Assembly (NCBI GenBank): GCA_900316795.1
Contig: ONEF01000003.1
Location: 1-64,000, forward strand
DNA length: 64,000 nucleotides
Direction: 5' to 3'
DNA from: an uncultured Bacteroidales bacterium
GTDB lineage: Bacteria; Bacteroidota; Bacteroidia; Bacteroidales; UBA932
Below the pieces are notes generated by a model. It ran no database searches. It was not told the DNA's origin and was given only the letters and a program-made list of their open reading frames with translations. Every line of letters starts with the position of its first letter. The stretch's first letter is position 1. Of the stretch, positions 45,877-55,396 are shown piece by piece. The position numbers and the translations under genes were made by a program.

Positions 45877-48553
45877 ACATGGCGTAGCGGCCAAGGTTGT
45901 TGTTCCTTACATCCTGATAATAGTTTTCCGCGTTGGTGCGGGAAACTGAACGGCTGGATTTGAGAATATCGTAAACCTTGATCCTTGCCGTCATTTTTTT
46001 CTTGAAGAAGGTCCGTGAAAAAGAAGCGTTCCAGACCGCCTGGCTCCTGCCGTAGCCTTCAGCATATCCGATGAAGAAGCGGTAGCTGAAATCAGATGAT
46101 ATATTCCAGTTGCGGGCAAAAGTCCAGTTCAGGGTGGAAGTAATGCGGTTGGTCCACAAAGACAGGTTTTCAACTGATTCTGAGCTGTACCAGGTCCGCC
46201 TGAAAGAGAATGCGGCGTTTACCGTAGCCTCGAAATCATCTATACGGTAGCTCATCTTCTGGTTCAGGCTCAGGTTCAGGTTGGTTGTCTGGTTCTCCTC
46301 AAAAGCGGAATTCACGTTGAGGTAACTGATGCCGTTTCCCAAGGCTGCCCTGGTCCAGAGGTTATAGTAGAAATCTGTCCGTGGAATCCTGTAGTTGTAC
46401 ATCACCCTGAAATCCAGGTTGTAGATGCCCTTGTCAGAATTTATATACTGGCGATGCTGCACTCCGTCAGATGTATAGCTCTTGCGGTTGATGATGCTTT
46501 TGGAGGTGTATTTTCCTCGGAAAGTGACGCTGAACCAGCGGTAGCGGTTCCTCTTTCCGGTACGGTATTCTACATTCATGTTGTGGGTGAAGGAAGGGTT
46601 AAGCCGGGAGTTGCCCTCCTGTACAACCAGAGGATTGGTGTTGTCTGTAACAGGAAGCAGCTGGTTGAGCGACGGCTGCGATGTTGTTCCACGATACGTT
46701 ACCCTGAGATACTTGGAACCGTCGAACTTGTGGATGAATCTGGCGGTAGGCGCAATGTTCCAGACAGTGTAGGATGTGTCTCGGCCACGCCCGGAGCTGC
46801 TTGTGGTGGATGGCTGAAGAGAGGCCCCGAGCATGAAGTTGTAGTTCTTCTCCTGCTTGCGGAAAGACAGCTCATAGCGGCGGGTTGTGAAGTTACCCTT
46901 GTAATCTCTCGTAAGGTCTTCATCAGGCACATCGTATTTTTGTGTCTCAGGATTGAAATCAAATGTATTACGGAGAGTGGAGGAATGGCTCCTTGCATAT
47001 CTTTGGGCGTACTGCAGAAAGTAGTTTTTGCCAAGTGGCTCTGTATATGTAAGATATACAGCATAGCCGGAACTTTTGTTGTCTCTGCGGTAAGATTGGT
47101 CTATTACCCTCGTACGGCTGATTTCATTGTCTTTGAAATAATCAGTAGATGAGCGGTTGAACCCGTCAACGGTATTGTTTGAGAAATTGCCGTTAAGTAC
47201 AAGAGCCATCGTCCTTCCCGGTTTTCCGAGTCTCTGGCGCCAGATGAAAGTCACAGCGCCCTTGCTTGAAGAATTATCTCCGAAAGATGAACTCCGGCCC
47301 CTGTTGGTTGAATCTGAATTACGTAGGGTGACGAAGTCACGGTCTCTGGAAAACTCTCCCCTGCCTGTCTGGAGAGAAGGACGCAGCGTGAAGGAAGTGT
47401 TGTCTGACGGGGAATATACTGTCTCACTGTTGAAGCGGTGCCCTTTGGTCTTGTTACGGTTGAGATTGTATGAACCGGAATACTGGGTTATGTCATCGCT
47501 GAGATAAGAGACACGGTCAACGGTTTGCTCAAGGTGCTGGTCTGATGTCGAATAGAGATAACTGTTCTCTGTCTTGAGCTTCTTGTTACGGCTTTCATAG
47601 TTGTAGTTAGCCCCTGCCATGCGGCTGGTGGTGACTCCATTTCCGGTTGCAGTGTTGCCCACCATGGAGGTCAGCATGTCCATTGCCATATCCTTGAAGC
47701 CGGAGTTGTTTGTGTTGTTGGCATTTCCAACAAGGCTGAACTGGCTTGTAGAATTGAACTTCCCCGCAAGGATTGCAGCCTCGTAACGGTCAGAAGTACC
47801 ATAACCTGCGCCAGCATTGCCTATCCAGCCGTCAAACACGCCGCTTTTAAGGCTGAGGTCCAGTACGGTTTCCTCTTCGCCGTCGTCTATTCCGGTAAAA
47901 CGGGCCTGGTCGCTCTGGCGGTCCAGAAGGCGTATCTTATCCACAATCTTGGCAGGGATGTTCTTTGTGGCAAGCTGCGGGTCATCGCTGAAGAAAGTCT
48001 TGCCGTCAATCATTATCTTCTTCACCTCCTTCCCGTCAACCGTTATCTTACCGTCCTCAATCTCCACCCCTGGCAGCTTTTTGATGAGTTCTTCAAGCAT
48101 ATCGCTCTCCTCCACCTTGAAAGAAGAGGCGTTGTACTCAACCGTATCCTGTTTGACAAGAATCTGGTTCCCGGTTGCAGAAACCGTAATGGATGACAGG
48201 GTGTTGGAAGTTCCAAGATAAACTATGCCAAGGTCATTAGCCCCTCTTTTCACATCTACCGTTGCGGTATATGGCCTGAACCCCACAAGATCTATCCTGG
48301 CCTCCGCCCTGCCGACGGGAGGGTTGATTATCACAGCCACGCCGGAAGTGTCTGTTGTGGCGTAATGCTTCGGATTCTGCTCACCGATATATTTGAGGCT
48401 GAATGTGGCAGATTCCACCGGGGTATGGGAAACACTGTCCATGACCATAACTTTCAGAGAGTTCTGGCCCATAAGGAAATTCCCCCTACCACACACAAGA
48501 AGTATGATAAGGGGAATTATCCTGATTATCCCGATGGAACTTTTCTTGTCCAA
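45848..48553 (-). CDS. Outer-membrane beta-barrel protein, TonB-receptor-like (copy 1)
   Basis: About 901 residues if it starts at TTG 48553, immediately after the previous stop; an ATG start farther upstream would overlap that gene. The signal segment is SIGIIRIIPLIILLVCGRGN. Then a carboxypeptidase-regulatory-like domain (KVMVMDSVSHTPVESATFSL), a plug (LEELIKKLPGVEIEDGKITV) and a large barrel (OMP_b-brl family). It lacks a clear TonB box. It is about half identical in layout to the gene upstream, so the two arose by tandem duplication. The substrate is unknown. Confidence 0.85.
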   Translation of the reverse strand: MDKKSSIGIIRIIPLIILLVCGRGNFLMGQNSLKVMVMDSVSHTPVESATFSLKYIGEQNPKHYATTDTSGVAVIINPPVGRAEARIDLVGFRPYTATVDVKRGANDLGIVYLGTSNTLSSITVSATGNQILVKQDTVEYNASSFKVEESDMLEELIKKLPGVEIEDGKITVDGKEVKKIMIDGKTFFSDDPQLATKNIPAKIVDKIRLLDRQSDQARFTGIDDGEEETVLDLSLKSGVFDGWIGNAGAGYGTSDRYEAAILAGKFNSTSQFSLVGNANNTNNSGFKDMAMDMLTSMVGNTATGNGVTTSRMAGANYNYESRNKKLKTENSYLYSTSDQHLEQTVDRVSYLSDDITQYSGSYNLNRNKTKGHRFNSETVYSPSDNTSFTLRPSLQTGRGEFSRDRDFVTLRNSDSTNRGRSSSFGDNSSSKGAVTFIWRQRLGKPGRTMALVLNGNFSNNTVDGFNRSSTDYFKDNEISRTRVIDQSYRRDNKSSGYAVYLTYTEPLGKNYFLQYAQRYARSHSSTLRNTFDFNPETQKYDVPDEDLTRDYKGNFTTRRYELSFRKQEKNYNFMLGASLQPSTTSSSGRGRDTSYTVWNIAPTARFIHKFDGSKYLRVTYRGTTSQPSLNQLLPVTDNTNPLVVQEGNSRLNPSFTHNMNVEYRTGKRNRYRWFSVTFRGKYTSKSIINRKSYTSDGVQHRQYINSDKGIYNLDFRVMYNYRIPRTDFYYNLWTRAALGNGISYLNVNSAFEENQTTNLNLSLNQKMSYRIDDFEATVNAAFSFRRTWYSSESVENLSLWTNRITSTLNWTFARNWNISSDFSYRFFIGYAEGYGRSQAVWNASFSRTFFKKKMTARIKVYDILKSSRSVSRTNAENYYQDVRNNNLGRYAMFTLLYRFGI

Positions 48554-48554
48554 A

Positions 48555-51377
48555 TTATCTTCTTCTTCCACCACCTGGAGGAGGACCGCCCCATCCGCCA
48601 CGGCGTACATCACGCATGTTGACACCGCCGAATGAGCCGAAGCGGTAAGTCAGGGTGAACATTACATAGCGTCCGAGTGTATTGTTGGTAACATCCTCAA
48701 AGTAGTTTTCTGATGTAGTGCGGTAAGTGTTTCTGGACTTGTCAAGTATATCGTACACCCTTACCTTCAAAGTGAAAGCGTTGTGGTAGAAAGACTTGGA
48801 AACCTCACCGTTCCAGATGGTCTGGTTCTGCCCGAAACCTGCAGAATAGCCGTTGTAGAATCTGTAGGTGACATCCGTCGTGATGTTGAAGGTCTTGAGG
48901 AAAGTCCAGTTAACGCTGGCGGAGAGCCTGTTGTTCCAAGTCTGGACATCGTCCATGCTCTTGACGCTGTACCAGGCGTTGCGGAAATTTGTTCCGCCTC
49001 CTACCCTTGCCTCAAAGTTGTCTATCCTGTATGTGAGGCCGAGATTGATGTTCATGTTCAGGTTCTTGGTCTCATTCTCCACAAAGTCTCCGCCTGAGGC
49101 TACATAGCTGATTCCGTTGCCAAAACTCATGCGGGAGAACACGTTGACGGTGAAGTTGCTCTTGGCTATCTTGGAGTTGTAGAATATGCCGGTGGAAATG
49201 TTGTAGATACCCTTGTCCGCATTGATGAAGCGGCTGTGCTGGACACCGTCAGAAGTATAGTTCTTCTGGTTGATGATGCTCTTTGTGGTCAGCGATGTCT
49301 CGAAGTTGATTCCGAAAAAGCTGAAATTCTTGCGGTTGTTGGTTCTGTACTCACCGCCTACCCTGTGGGAGAATGAAGGGTTCAGCTTGTCGTTTCCTTC
49401 CTGAACATACAGAGGGTTGGACCTGTCCGGAATAGGAAGCATCTGGTTCAGGGACGGCTGGCTGGTTCTTCCCCAGTAATAGACTCTGAGGAACTTGTCC
49501 TGCGATATCCTGTAGTCAAGTCTTGCGGACGGGGCAAAGTTGGTGACGCTGTAGGAAGTGTCCCTTCCCCTTCCGATGCTGGTTGTCTTTGCCGGGGTGG
49601 CGCTCACTCCGAACATGAAATTGTACTTTTCCTCCTGCTTCCTCAAGGCAAGTTCTATTCTCTGGGTCTGGAAGTTGCCCATATAGCTGCTGGAATACTC
49701 ATCGTTGCGTATAGAGTAAGTGTCAGTTACAGGATCGTAATCCTTTGTCTCCTTGACGGTGTTGGAGTGGTTGCGGCTGTAACGGTACGAACCCTGTATG
49801 AAGTAGTTCTTGCCCAGAGGCTCCGTATAGGACGCGTTGATTCCGAACTGGTTAGACCTCTGGTTCTGGTGGTACTTCTGGTTTATGCCCTCCACTGAAG
49901 ACCACACGCCGCCGGTAAAGTAGTTTGTCTCAGAGATGTTGAACGCATCTGAGGAGTTGTTGGAGAAATTATAGTTCAAGCCCAAGGTAAAGGTCCTTCC
50001 CGGCTTCCACAGCCTCTGCCTCCACATCAACCTTCCGCCTGCCTGGAGAGAATTGTTGTCTCCGTAATTGGAAGAATAACCGCGGTTTGTGGAGTCGCTT
50101 CCCCTGAGAGTGTAGAAACTGTTCCTCTGGTCAAAATCTCCGTTGCCGACCCTGAGATAAGGACGGAAGATGAATGAAGTCCCGTCTGCAGGGTTGTATT
50201 CTATCTCGCTGTCGAACCTGTGGCCGTGAGAAACGGTGTTCTGCTTTCCGTCTGACCAGTTGTTCTGGTTGAGAGTCTCGGAAAGGATGGTTGTACGGTC
50301 CTTTGTCTCAAGCACATCTTTGTCTGATGTGGAATACAGGTAACTGGAGTTGATCTTGATCTTCTTGTCCTTTGACTGGTAGTTGAAGTTGGTTCCGCCC
50401 ATCTTGGATGCGGTGACTCCGTTGCCGGTCCAGGAAAATCCTCCTCCTCCGCCGCGGCCGCCGCCCATACTCATTCCTCCCATTCCGCCACCGGCCATCA
50501 TGGCGCTCATCATTGTTCCGGCCATATCGTTGAAACCACGATTGTTGGTATTGTTGGCGTTACCTAAGAAACTGAGCTGCATAGTTGGAGTGAACCTGCC
50601 CACCATGAACTGGCCTTCATATCTTTTCTCGGTTCCGTAACCGCCACCAACGTGTCCAATCCATCCGTCAGCCATTCCTCTCTTGAGGCTGAGGTCCAGC
50701 ACTGTCTCTTCTTCTCCGTCGTCGATTCCTGTAAAACGAGCCTCATCAGACTTTCTCTCAACGACTCTCACCTTGTCAATGATCTTGGCAGGAAGGTTCT
50801 TGGAAGCAAGCTGAGGGTCATCCATGAAGAAAACCTTGCCGTCTATCATTATCTTGTTGATGGTCTTGCCGTTCTGGGTAATGTTACCGTCTGAGTCTAT
50901 CTCTACGCCGGGGAGCTTTTTCAGAAGCTCTTCCAGCATATCTGTATCGTTTGTCTTGAAAGACGATGCATTATACTCTATAGTGTCCTTCTTGACTACA
51001 ATCTGGTTTCCTGCGGCAGACACCACGATGCTGCTGAGAGCGTTCTGCCCGTTGAGATAAACGACTCCTATGTCATTTGCCCCTCTGTGGACATCAAAGG
51101 TAAAGGTCTTCTGGGCATATCCCACACACTCTACAAGAACGGTGGCTCGTCCTACAGGAGCACTTGGTATAATACCTACGCCTGTTGAGTCTGTCAAAGT
51201 ATAACGCTTTGCCTGAGCCTCACCTATATACTTGATGGACATTGTGGCAAATTCGACCGGTGCCTTTGAGGCACTGTCCAGAACCATAACTTTCAGTGAG
51301 TTCTGGGAATAACCTTTGGTAAAGCTTAGAACCAGAGCTAAAACCAAAATGGACAGTATAGAATATATCTTTCTCAT
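48555..51377 (-). CDS. Outer-membrane beta-barrel protein, TonB-receptor-like (copy 2)
   Basis: A 940-residue protein with signal peptide YSILSILVLALVLSFTKGYS-Q, the same carboxypeptidase-regulatory-like and plug domains (MLEELLKKLPGVEIDSDGNI), and a C-terminal barrel. A Gly/Met-rich loop near 290-312 (MMAGGGMGGMSMGGGRGGGG) and a Gly/Pro/Arg-rich end after the last strand (GWGGPPPGGGRRR) are unusual: most barrels end with an aromatic residue, and here RFGSFGG precedes the tail. Confidence 0.85.
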   Translation of the reverse strand: MRKIYSILSILVLALVLSFTKGYSQNSLKVMVLDSASKAPVEFATMSIKYIGEAQAKRYTLTDSTGVGIIPSAPVGRATVLVECVGYAQKTFTFDVHRGANDIGVVYLNGQNALSSIVVSAAGNQIVVKKDTIEYNASSFKTNDTDMLEELLKKLPGVEIDSDGNITQNGKTINKIMIDGKVFFMDDPQLASKNLPAKIIDKVRVVERKSDEARFTGIDDGEEETVLDLSLKRGMADGWIGHVGGGYGTEKRYEGQFMVGRFTPTMQLSFLGNANNTNNRGFNDMAGTMMSAMMAGGGMGGMSMGGGRGGGGGFSWTGNGVTASKMGGTNFNYQSKDKKIKINSSYLYSTSDKDVLETKDRTTILSETLNQNNWSDGKQNTVSHGHRFDSEIEYNPADGTSFIFRPYLRVGNGDFDQRNSFYTLRGSDSTNRGYSSNYGDNNSLQAGGRLMWRQRLWKPGRTFTLGLNYNFSNNSSDAFNISETNYFTGGVWSSVEGINQKYHQNQRSNQFGINASYTEPLGKNYFIQGSYRYSRNHSNTVKETKDYDPVTDTYSIRNDEYSSSYMGNFQTQRIELALRKQEEKYNFMFGVSATPAKTTSIGRGRDTSYSVTNFAPSARLDYRISQDKFLRVYYWGRTSQPSLNQMLPIPDRSNPLYVQEGNDKLNPSFSHRVGGEYRTNNRKNFSFFGINFETSLTTKSIINQKNYTSDGVQHSRFINADKGIYNISTGIFYNSKIAKSNFTVNVFSRMSFGNGISYVASGGDFVENETKNLNMNINLGLTYRIDNFEARVGGGTNFRNAWYSVKSMDDVQTWNNRLSASVNWTFLKTFNITTDVTYRFYNGYSAGFGQNQTIWNGEVSKSFYHNAFTLKVRVYDILDKSRNTYRTTSENYFEDVTNNTLGRYVMFTLTYRFGSFGGVNMRDVRRGGWGGPPPGGGRRR

Positions 51378-51424
51378 AAAATCAAATTACAATGTTTAGA
51401 CGAGGAGCCATCCTAAAAGTAAAA

Positions 51425-52120
51425 TCATTTTTGTTGGTTTTCTTTCCCACTCTTGACACTACGAATAGTTCTTGATGGATTGGATTTTACGAAATCGCTC
51501 CAGCTTGATTTGTGGGAAGAACTTTTTATGTTTTCCAACCCTGCTTTTCCTACTCTCCTGCTCAGTGCCGAACCCTTAAGGGAGGAAGAGGAAGATAGCT
51601 TGAGACGAATATCTTCTTCTTCAGCTGCGCTTGTCAAAGTTCCCTTCGTGTAGAAATGGCAGAGAGCGATTGCCACTGCATCTGTAGCATCCAGATATTT
51701 CACATCGCACTTGAAGGAAAGTATGCTCTGCACCATCGCTGAAACCTGCTCTTTGGAGGCTGAACCTTTGCCGGTCACGGCAAGTTTCACACTTCGCGGA
51801 GCATATTCATAGATAGGTATATCTTTCAGGAGCGCTGCGGCTATGGCTGCCCCCTGAGCCCTTCCAAGCTTCAGCATTGTCTGCGGATTCTTCCCGAAGA
51901 ATGGGGCTTCAATTGCCATCTCGTCAGGCTTGTACTTCCTTACCAGACGAGAAACTTCCAGCAAAATCCTCTGAAGCACAAGAAAATGTGTCTCCTCTTT
52001 CTTGAGGTTGATGACTCCAAGTTCCTTAAGCTTCGGCTTTCTGCCCGTAACAGAAACAACCCCAAAACCAAGAATCCTGGTTCCGGGGTCTATTCCTAGT
52101 ATCGTCTTCTGTTCCGTCAT
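51425..52120 (-). CDS. ruvC: Crossover junction endodeoxyribonuclease RuvC, with C-terminal tail
   Basis: A 231-residue protein from ATG 52120. The RNase H-like core has ILGIDPGTRILGFGVV (first Asp), MAIEAPFFGKNPQTMLKLGR (Glu) and YLDATDAVAIALCHF (two Asp). It resolves Holliday junctions with RuvAB. The core ends near residue 155; about 65 Ser/Lys-rich residues follow (LSSSSSLKGSALSRR), beyond the usual 160-190. Start could be at an in-frame Met 21 nt upstream. Confidence 0.95.
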   Translation of the reverse strand: MTEQKTILGIDPGTRILGFGVVSVTGRKPKLKELGVINLKKEETHFLVLQRILLEVSRLVRKYKPDEMAIEAPFFGKNPQTMLKLGRAQGAAIAAALLKDIPIYEYAPRSVKLAVTGKGSASKEQVSAMVQSILSFKCDVKYLDATDAVAIALCHFYTKGTLTSAAEEEDIRLKLSSSSSLKGSALSRRVGKAGLENIKSSSHKSSWSDFVKSNPSRTIRSVKSGKENQQK

Positions 52121-52151
52121 CCTTCTGTTGTCCTCGGGCAAAAATAGCGGA

Positions 52152-53426
52152 TCAGTCTATGTAATCAAAACCTGTGAACTCCCTCAGACATTCAGGCACC
52201 CTGATACGTCCGTCTTCCATCTGGTTGTCTTCCAGTATAGATGCCAGGATTCTCGGAAGAGCGAGTGAGCTTCCGTTCAAAGTATGAGCGAGCTTCATCT
52301 TTCCGTCATCATCCTTATATCTGAGCTTGAGACGATTGGCCTGGTAAGTCTCAAAGTTGGACACTGAACTTACTTCCAGCCATCTGCCCTGAGCCTGGCT
52401 GTAAACTTCAAAATCGTAGGTAATGGCAGATGTAAAACTCATGTCCCCGCCACACAGACGGAGAATCCTGTACGGAAGACCGAGCTCCTGGACCAGGCTC
52501 TCCACATGGGCGATCATACCGTCAAGGGCCTTGTAAGACTCTTCCGGCAGGGCCAGCTGCACGATTTCCACCTTGTCGAACTGGTGCAGACGGTTCAAGC
52601 CCCTCACATCCTTGCCGTAGGATCCGGCCTCGCGGCGGAAGCACTGGGTATAAGCCGTCATCTTTATAGGGAAGTTCTTCTTCGGAACTATGCAATCGCG
52701 ATAAATATTGGTAACAGGAACCTCGGCGGTAGGTATCATATAGAACTTGTCAAGACCTACATAATACATCTGCTCGCCCTTGTCCGGAAGCTGTCCGGTT
52801 GCAAAAGCGGAGTCTTCATTGACCACCAGCGGCGGCTGGACTTCAAGGTATCCGGCCTTTGTGTTGCGGTCCAGGAAATATGATATGAGAGCCCTCTGGA
52901 TTTTCGCACCTTTACCTATATATACAGGGAATCCGGCACCTGTCAGCTTTACGCCAAGGTCAAAGTCTATGATACCCAAATCCTTTGCCAGTTCCCAGTG
53001 AGGCTTTGCATTTGGAGGAAGGACAGCTTTGTGCCCGCCTTCCTTCACAACAACGTTGTCTTCCGCACTCTTTCCCTGAGGAACTATATCGCAAGGCAGG
53101 TTTGGAAGCAGAACCAGTTTATCCAACTGTTCTTTCTGGACAGTATCCAGTTTCTGCTGCAGTTCTGCTGAGATATTCTTCAGCGATGCAACTTCCTTCT
53201 TGGCAGCCTCAGCTTCCTCTCTCTTCCCTTCCTTCATGAGAGCGCCAATGCTCTTGGCCGCCTTGTTCTGCTGTGCAAGGTTGGCATCCAGCTGTGTCTG
53301 GATACTGCGTCTCTGGGTATCGCAGTCCAGAATCTGGGAAACTATCTCCTTGGCGTCAAAGTTCTTTACTGCAAGCCGTTCTATAACGAATTCAGGCTTC
53401 TCGCGTAACAATTTAAGTTCAAGCAT
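52152..53426 (-). CDS. serS: Seryl-tRNA synthetase
   Basis: A 424-residue class II synthetase charging tRNA(Ser). The N-terminal coiled coil spans about 30-110. Motif 2 is YTQCFRREAGSYGKDVRGLN and motif 3 is LNGSSLALPRILASILEDNQ. It ends 31 nt before the ruvC start region; the order serS-ruvC is on the same strand. Confidence 0.97.
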   Translation of the reverse strand: MLELKLLREKPEFVIERLAVKNFDAKEIVSQILDCDTQRRSIQTQLDANLAQQNKAAKSIGALMKEGKREEAEAAKKEVASLKNISAELQQKLDTVQKEQLDKLVLLPNLPCDIVPQGKSAEDNVVVKEGGHKAVLPPNAKPHWELAKDLGIIDFDLGVKLTGAGFPVYIGKGAKIQRALISYFLDRNTKAGYLEVQPPLVVNEDSAFATGQLPDKGEQMYYVGLDKFYMIPTAEVPVTNIYRDCIVPKKNFPIKMTAYTQCFRREAGSYGKDVRGLNRLHQFDKVEIVQLALPEESYKALDGMIAHVESLVQELGLPYRILRLCGGDMSFTSAITYDFEVYSQAQGRWLEVSSVSNFETYQANRLKLRYKDDDGKMKLAHTLNGSSLALPRILASILEDNQMEDGRIRVPECLREFTGFDYID

Positions 53427-53471
53427 AATTCTTATTTCTTGTTTTCCGGCATTCCGGAGCGGTTGATTTCA

Positions 53472-53506
53472 AACAAAAAAGTGCCCCATGCAAGCAAAGG
53501 GCACTT
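53472..53506 (-). terminator. Intrinsic terminator of the rplU-rpmA operon
   Basis: On the minus strand AAGTGCCC (53506-53499) pairs with GGGCACTT (53486-53479), followed by TTTTG, 8-bp stem and 12-nt loop. Confidence 0.8.
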
Positions 53507-53537
53507 CTCAGATTCAAACTATACGGTAAATCCTGGA

Positions 53538-53807
53538 TTAGCTCTTTGCCTCTTCCTTAGGAAGTACCGATACATAGGACTTGCCTTCTGCTTTCACCTT
53601 GAAAGCTACAATTCCGTCTGTCAAAGCAAAAAGAGTATGGTCTTTGCCCATTCCCACATTGCTGCCCGGATAGTGAACTGTACCCCTCTGGCGAACCAGA
53701 ATGTTGCCGGCCTTGCACTCCTGGCCTCCGAAAATCTTCACGCCAAGTCTTTTGCTCTGTGATTCACGGCCGTTCTTGGAACTACCTACACCTTTCTTGT
53801 GTGCCAT
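53538..53807 (-). CDS. rpmA: 50S ribosomal protein L27
   Basis: An 89-residue protein, [20 protein letters not shown] then [20 protein letters not shown] and [20 protein letters not shown]. This is the complete L27 pattern, with the N-terminal tail that reaches the peptidyl-transferase centre. It follows rplU by 11 nt. Confidence 0.97.
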   Translation of the reverse strand: MAHKKGVGSSKNGRESQSKRLGVKIFGGQECKAGNILVRQRGTVHYPGSNVGMGKDHTLFALTDGIVAFKVKAEGKSYVSVLPKEEAKS

Positions 53808-53818
53808 AATCTTTTACT

Positions 53819-54127
53819 TTAAGCTATTGATTCTATTTCCAGTCTGGTAAGGTACTGACGGTGACCGTTCTTCTTGTCGAAGCCTTTGTGGGCGATCTTC
53901 TTGAAAACGATAACCTTGTTACCCTTGAGGTGCTCAAGCACTTTTGCCTTTACGGCAGCACCCTCAACATACGGAGTTCCGACTGTTACTGCTCCGTCGT
54001 TGTCAGTCAGCAGGACTTTGTCAAAGGTTACGGTAGAACCTACCTCGTCTGCAAGACGATGAACGTAGATCTTTTTACCTGCCTCTACCTTAAACTGCTG
54101 ACCTGCAATGTCTACAATTGCGTACAT
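53819..54127 (-). CDS. rplU: 50S ribosomal protein L21
   Basis: A 102-residue protein starting [20 protein letters not shown]. The frame is open 90 nt further upstream, but the conserved start is the Met at 54127. The [18 protein letters not shown] end is typical. It forms the operon rplU-rpmA with the terminator at 53472-53506. Confidence 0.97.
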   Translation of the reverse strand: MYAIVDIAGQQFKVEAGKKIYVHRLADEVGSTVTFDKVLLTDNDGAVTVGTPYVEGAAVKAKVLEHLKGNKVIVFKKIAHKGFDKKNGHRQYLTRLEIESIA

Positions 54128-54285
54128 AATAAAACACATTTTGGTTTTGACAGCAAGCGGCCTGGTTTGCAGGCTCTTATAACGAGCTCCACTGCCTTCT
54201 TTAATTTGGGAGGGCAAAAGTAGTGTTTTTGAAAGGAAAAAACAAAATTTTTCATTAAATTTGTGCGCTTATGCATTGATGTGAT

Positions 54286-55392
54286 ATGAACTACCTGTCA
54301 CCGTTCGAATACAACGGAATTGTAACCGGAATGAGGTTCGTGGGCCGGGAGAATGAAGTCTCCAGGGTCCAGAAGCTTATTTCGGCCCACAAGAACGTCC
54401 TTCTGTATGGACCTCCGAAAATAGGCAAGAGGTCTATCGTGCATAATGCCCTCAAGGGGATGGACCTTGAGGGAGAAGGCATTGTCGTATGCAAGCTGGA
54501 CCTGTTTAACATACGTCATGTTGACAAACTGATGTTCAGACTGGCCAAAGGGGTTTCAGCCGCGCTGCTGGAGCCGCAGGAACAGCAGAAAGCTTATTCA
54601 ACTTTCCTGAAGAACATTCCTATGGAAACTTCTCCAAAGCAGTCCCTGACGGACAAGCAGATCAAGCTTTTTCTGAAGTTTCCCCAGTCCCTGGCCCATT
54701 CAAGGAAAAAGCATCTGGTCCTCTACTTCCAGCAGTTTCAGGACATTCTGCTGTTTGACAAGCCGATAAAGATCCTCGGGATGCTTGAATCAGCTTTTGC
54801 AGACGCCAAGGATGTATCGCTGATTATAATAGGAGACAAGAGGAATGCCATGTACTCCATATTCGAGGAAATGCATTTCTTCAGGAATGTGGTAACGGAG
54901 GTTCCCATCAAATTCATCAACCGTAAAGTCTTTGCAGAGTTCATAGTCAAGTGTTTTGCCCAAGGCGGCAAAGAAGCCTCCCTAAAGGATGCCTTGACCA
55001 TTTACGATATTCTGGAAGGAGACCCGTGGTACGCGCAGCATCTGGCGGAAATCTGTTATCTGCTCACAGACAAAGTCCTGGACCAGGAGATCATACAAAG
55101 AGGCGTCAAGCACCTTCTCAGCATGTACGACTATGAACTCCACAACACGATTTACGGCCTGAGCAACCATCAGCTGCAGCTCTTGAGAGCTATCCTGGAT
55201 GGCGAAAGACGCTTCAGCAAGACAGAAGTACTTGAAAAATACGGACTTAATTCCTCAGCCAATGTCAACAGGCTAAAGGAAGCCTTGACCAAGAAGGAAA
55301 TCGTGACCTTCGTTTCCAAGAACACCATAGACTTCAACGATTCCCTTCTCAAGCTTTGGTTCAGGAACTATTTCTTCAACGACCAATATTAA
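54286..55392 (+). CDS. STAND-type P-loop ATPase with altered Walker B
   Basis: A 368-residue AAA/STAND (archaeal-ATPase-like, MNS clade) protein. Opening FVGRENEVSRVQKLI is the family's helix before Walker A, which reads YGPPKIGKRS (about 42-51). The Walker B position has HLVLYFQQFQDILLF, where the Asp-Glu pair is Gln-Gln. Residues about 290-368 form a winged helix (FSKTEVLEKYGLNSSANVNR) and end in LWFRNYFFNDQ. It may bind nucleotide without fast hydrolysis. The Sir2 gene starts 4 nt after its stop. Confidence 0.8.
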   Translation: MNYLSPFEYNGIVTGMRFVGRENEVSRVQKLISAHKNVLLYGPPKIGKRSIVHNALKGMDLEGEGIVVCKLDLFNIRHVDKLMFRLAKGVSAALLEPQEQQKAYSTFLKNIPMETSPKQSLTDKQIKLFLKFPQSLAHSRKKHLVLYFQQFQDILLFDKPIKILGMLESAFADAKDVSLIIIGDKRNAMYSIFEEMHFFRNVVTEVPIKFINRKVFAEFIVKCFAQGGKEASLKDALTIYDILEGDPWYAQHLAEICYLLTDKVLDQEIIQRGVKHLLSMYDYELHNTIYGLSNHQLQLLRAILDGERRFSKTEVLEKYGLNSSANVNRLKEALTKKEIVTFVSKNTIDFNDSLLKLWFRNYFFNDQY

Positions 55393-55396
55393 AAAC

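Noticed and set aside
46454-47152. 232-codon plus-strand frame inside the outer-membrane barrel gene
   Set aside because: It is a shadow of the barrel gene; no start signal or recognisable domain.
45848-51377. SusC/SusD-type polysaccharide locus
   Set aside because: The two barrels are of the OMP_b-brl type and no SusD or glycosidase gene is nearby.
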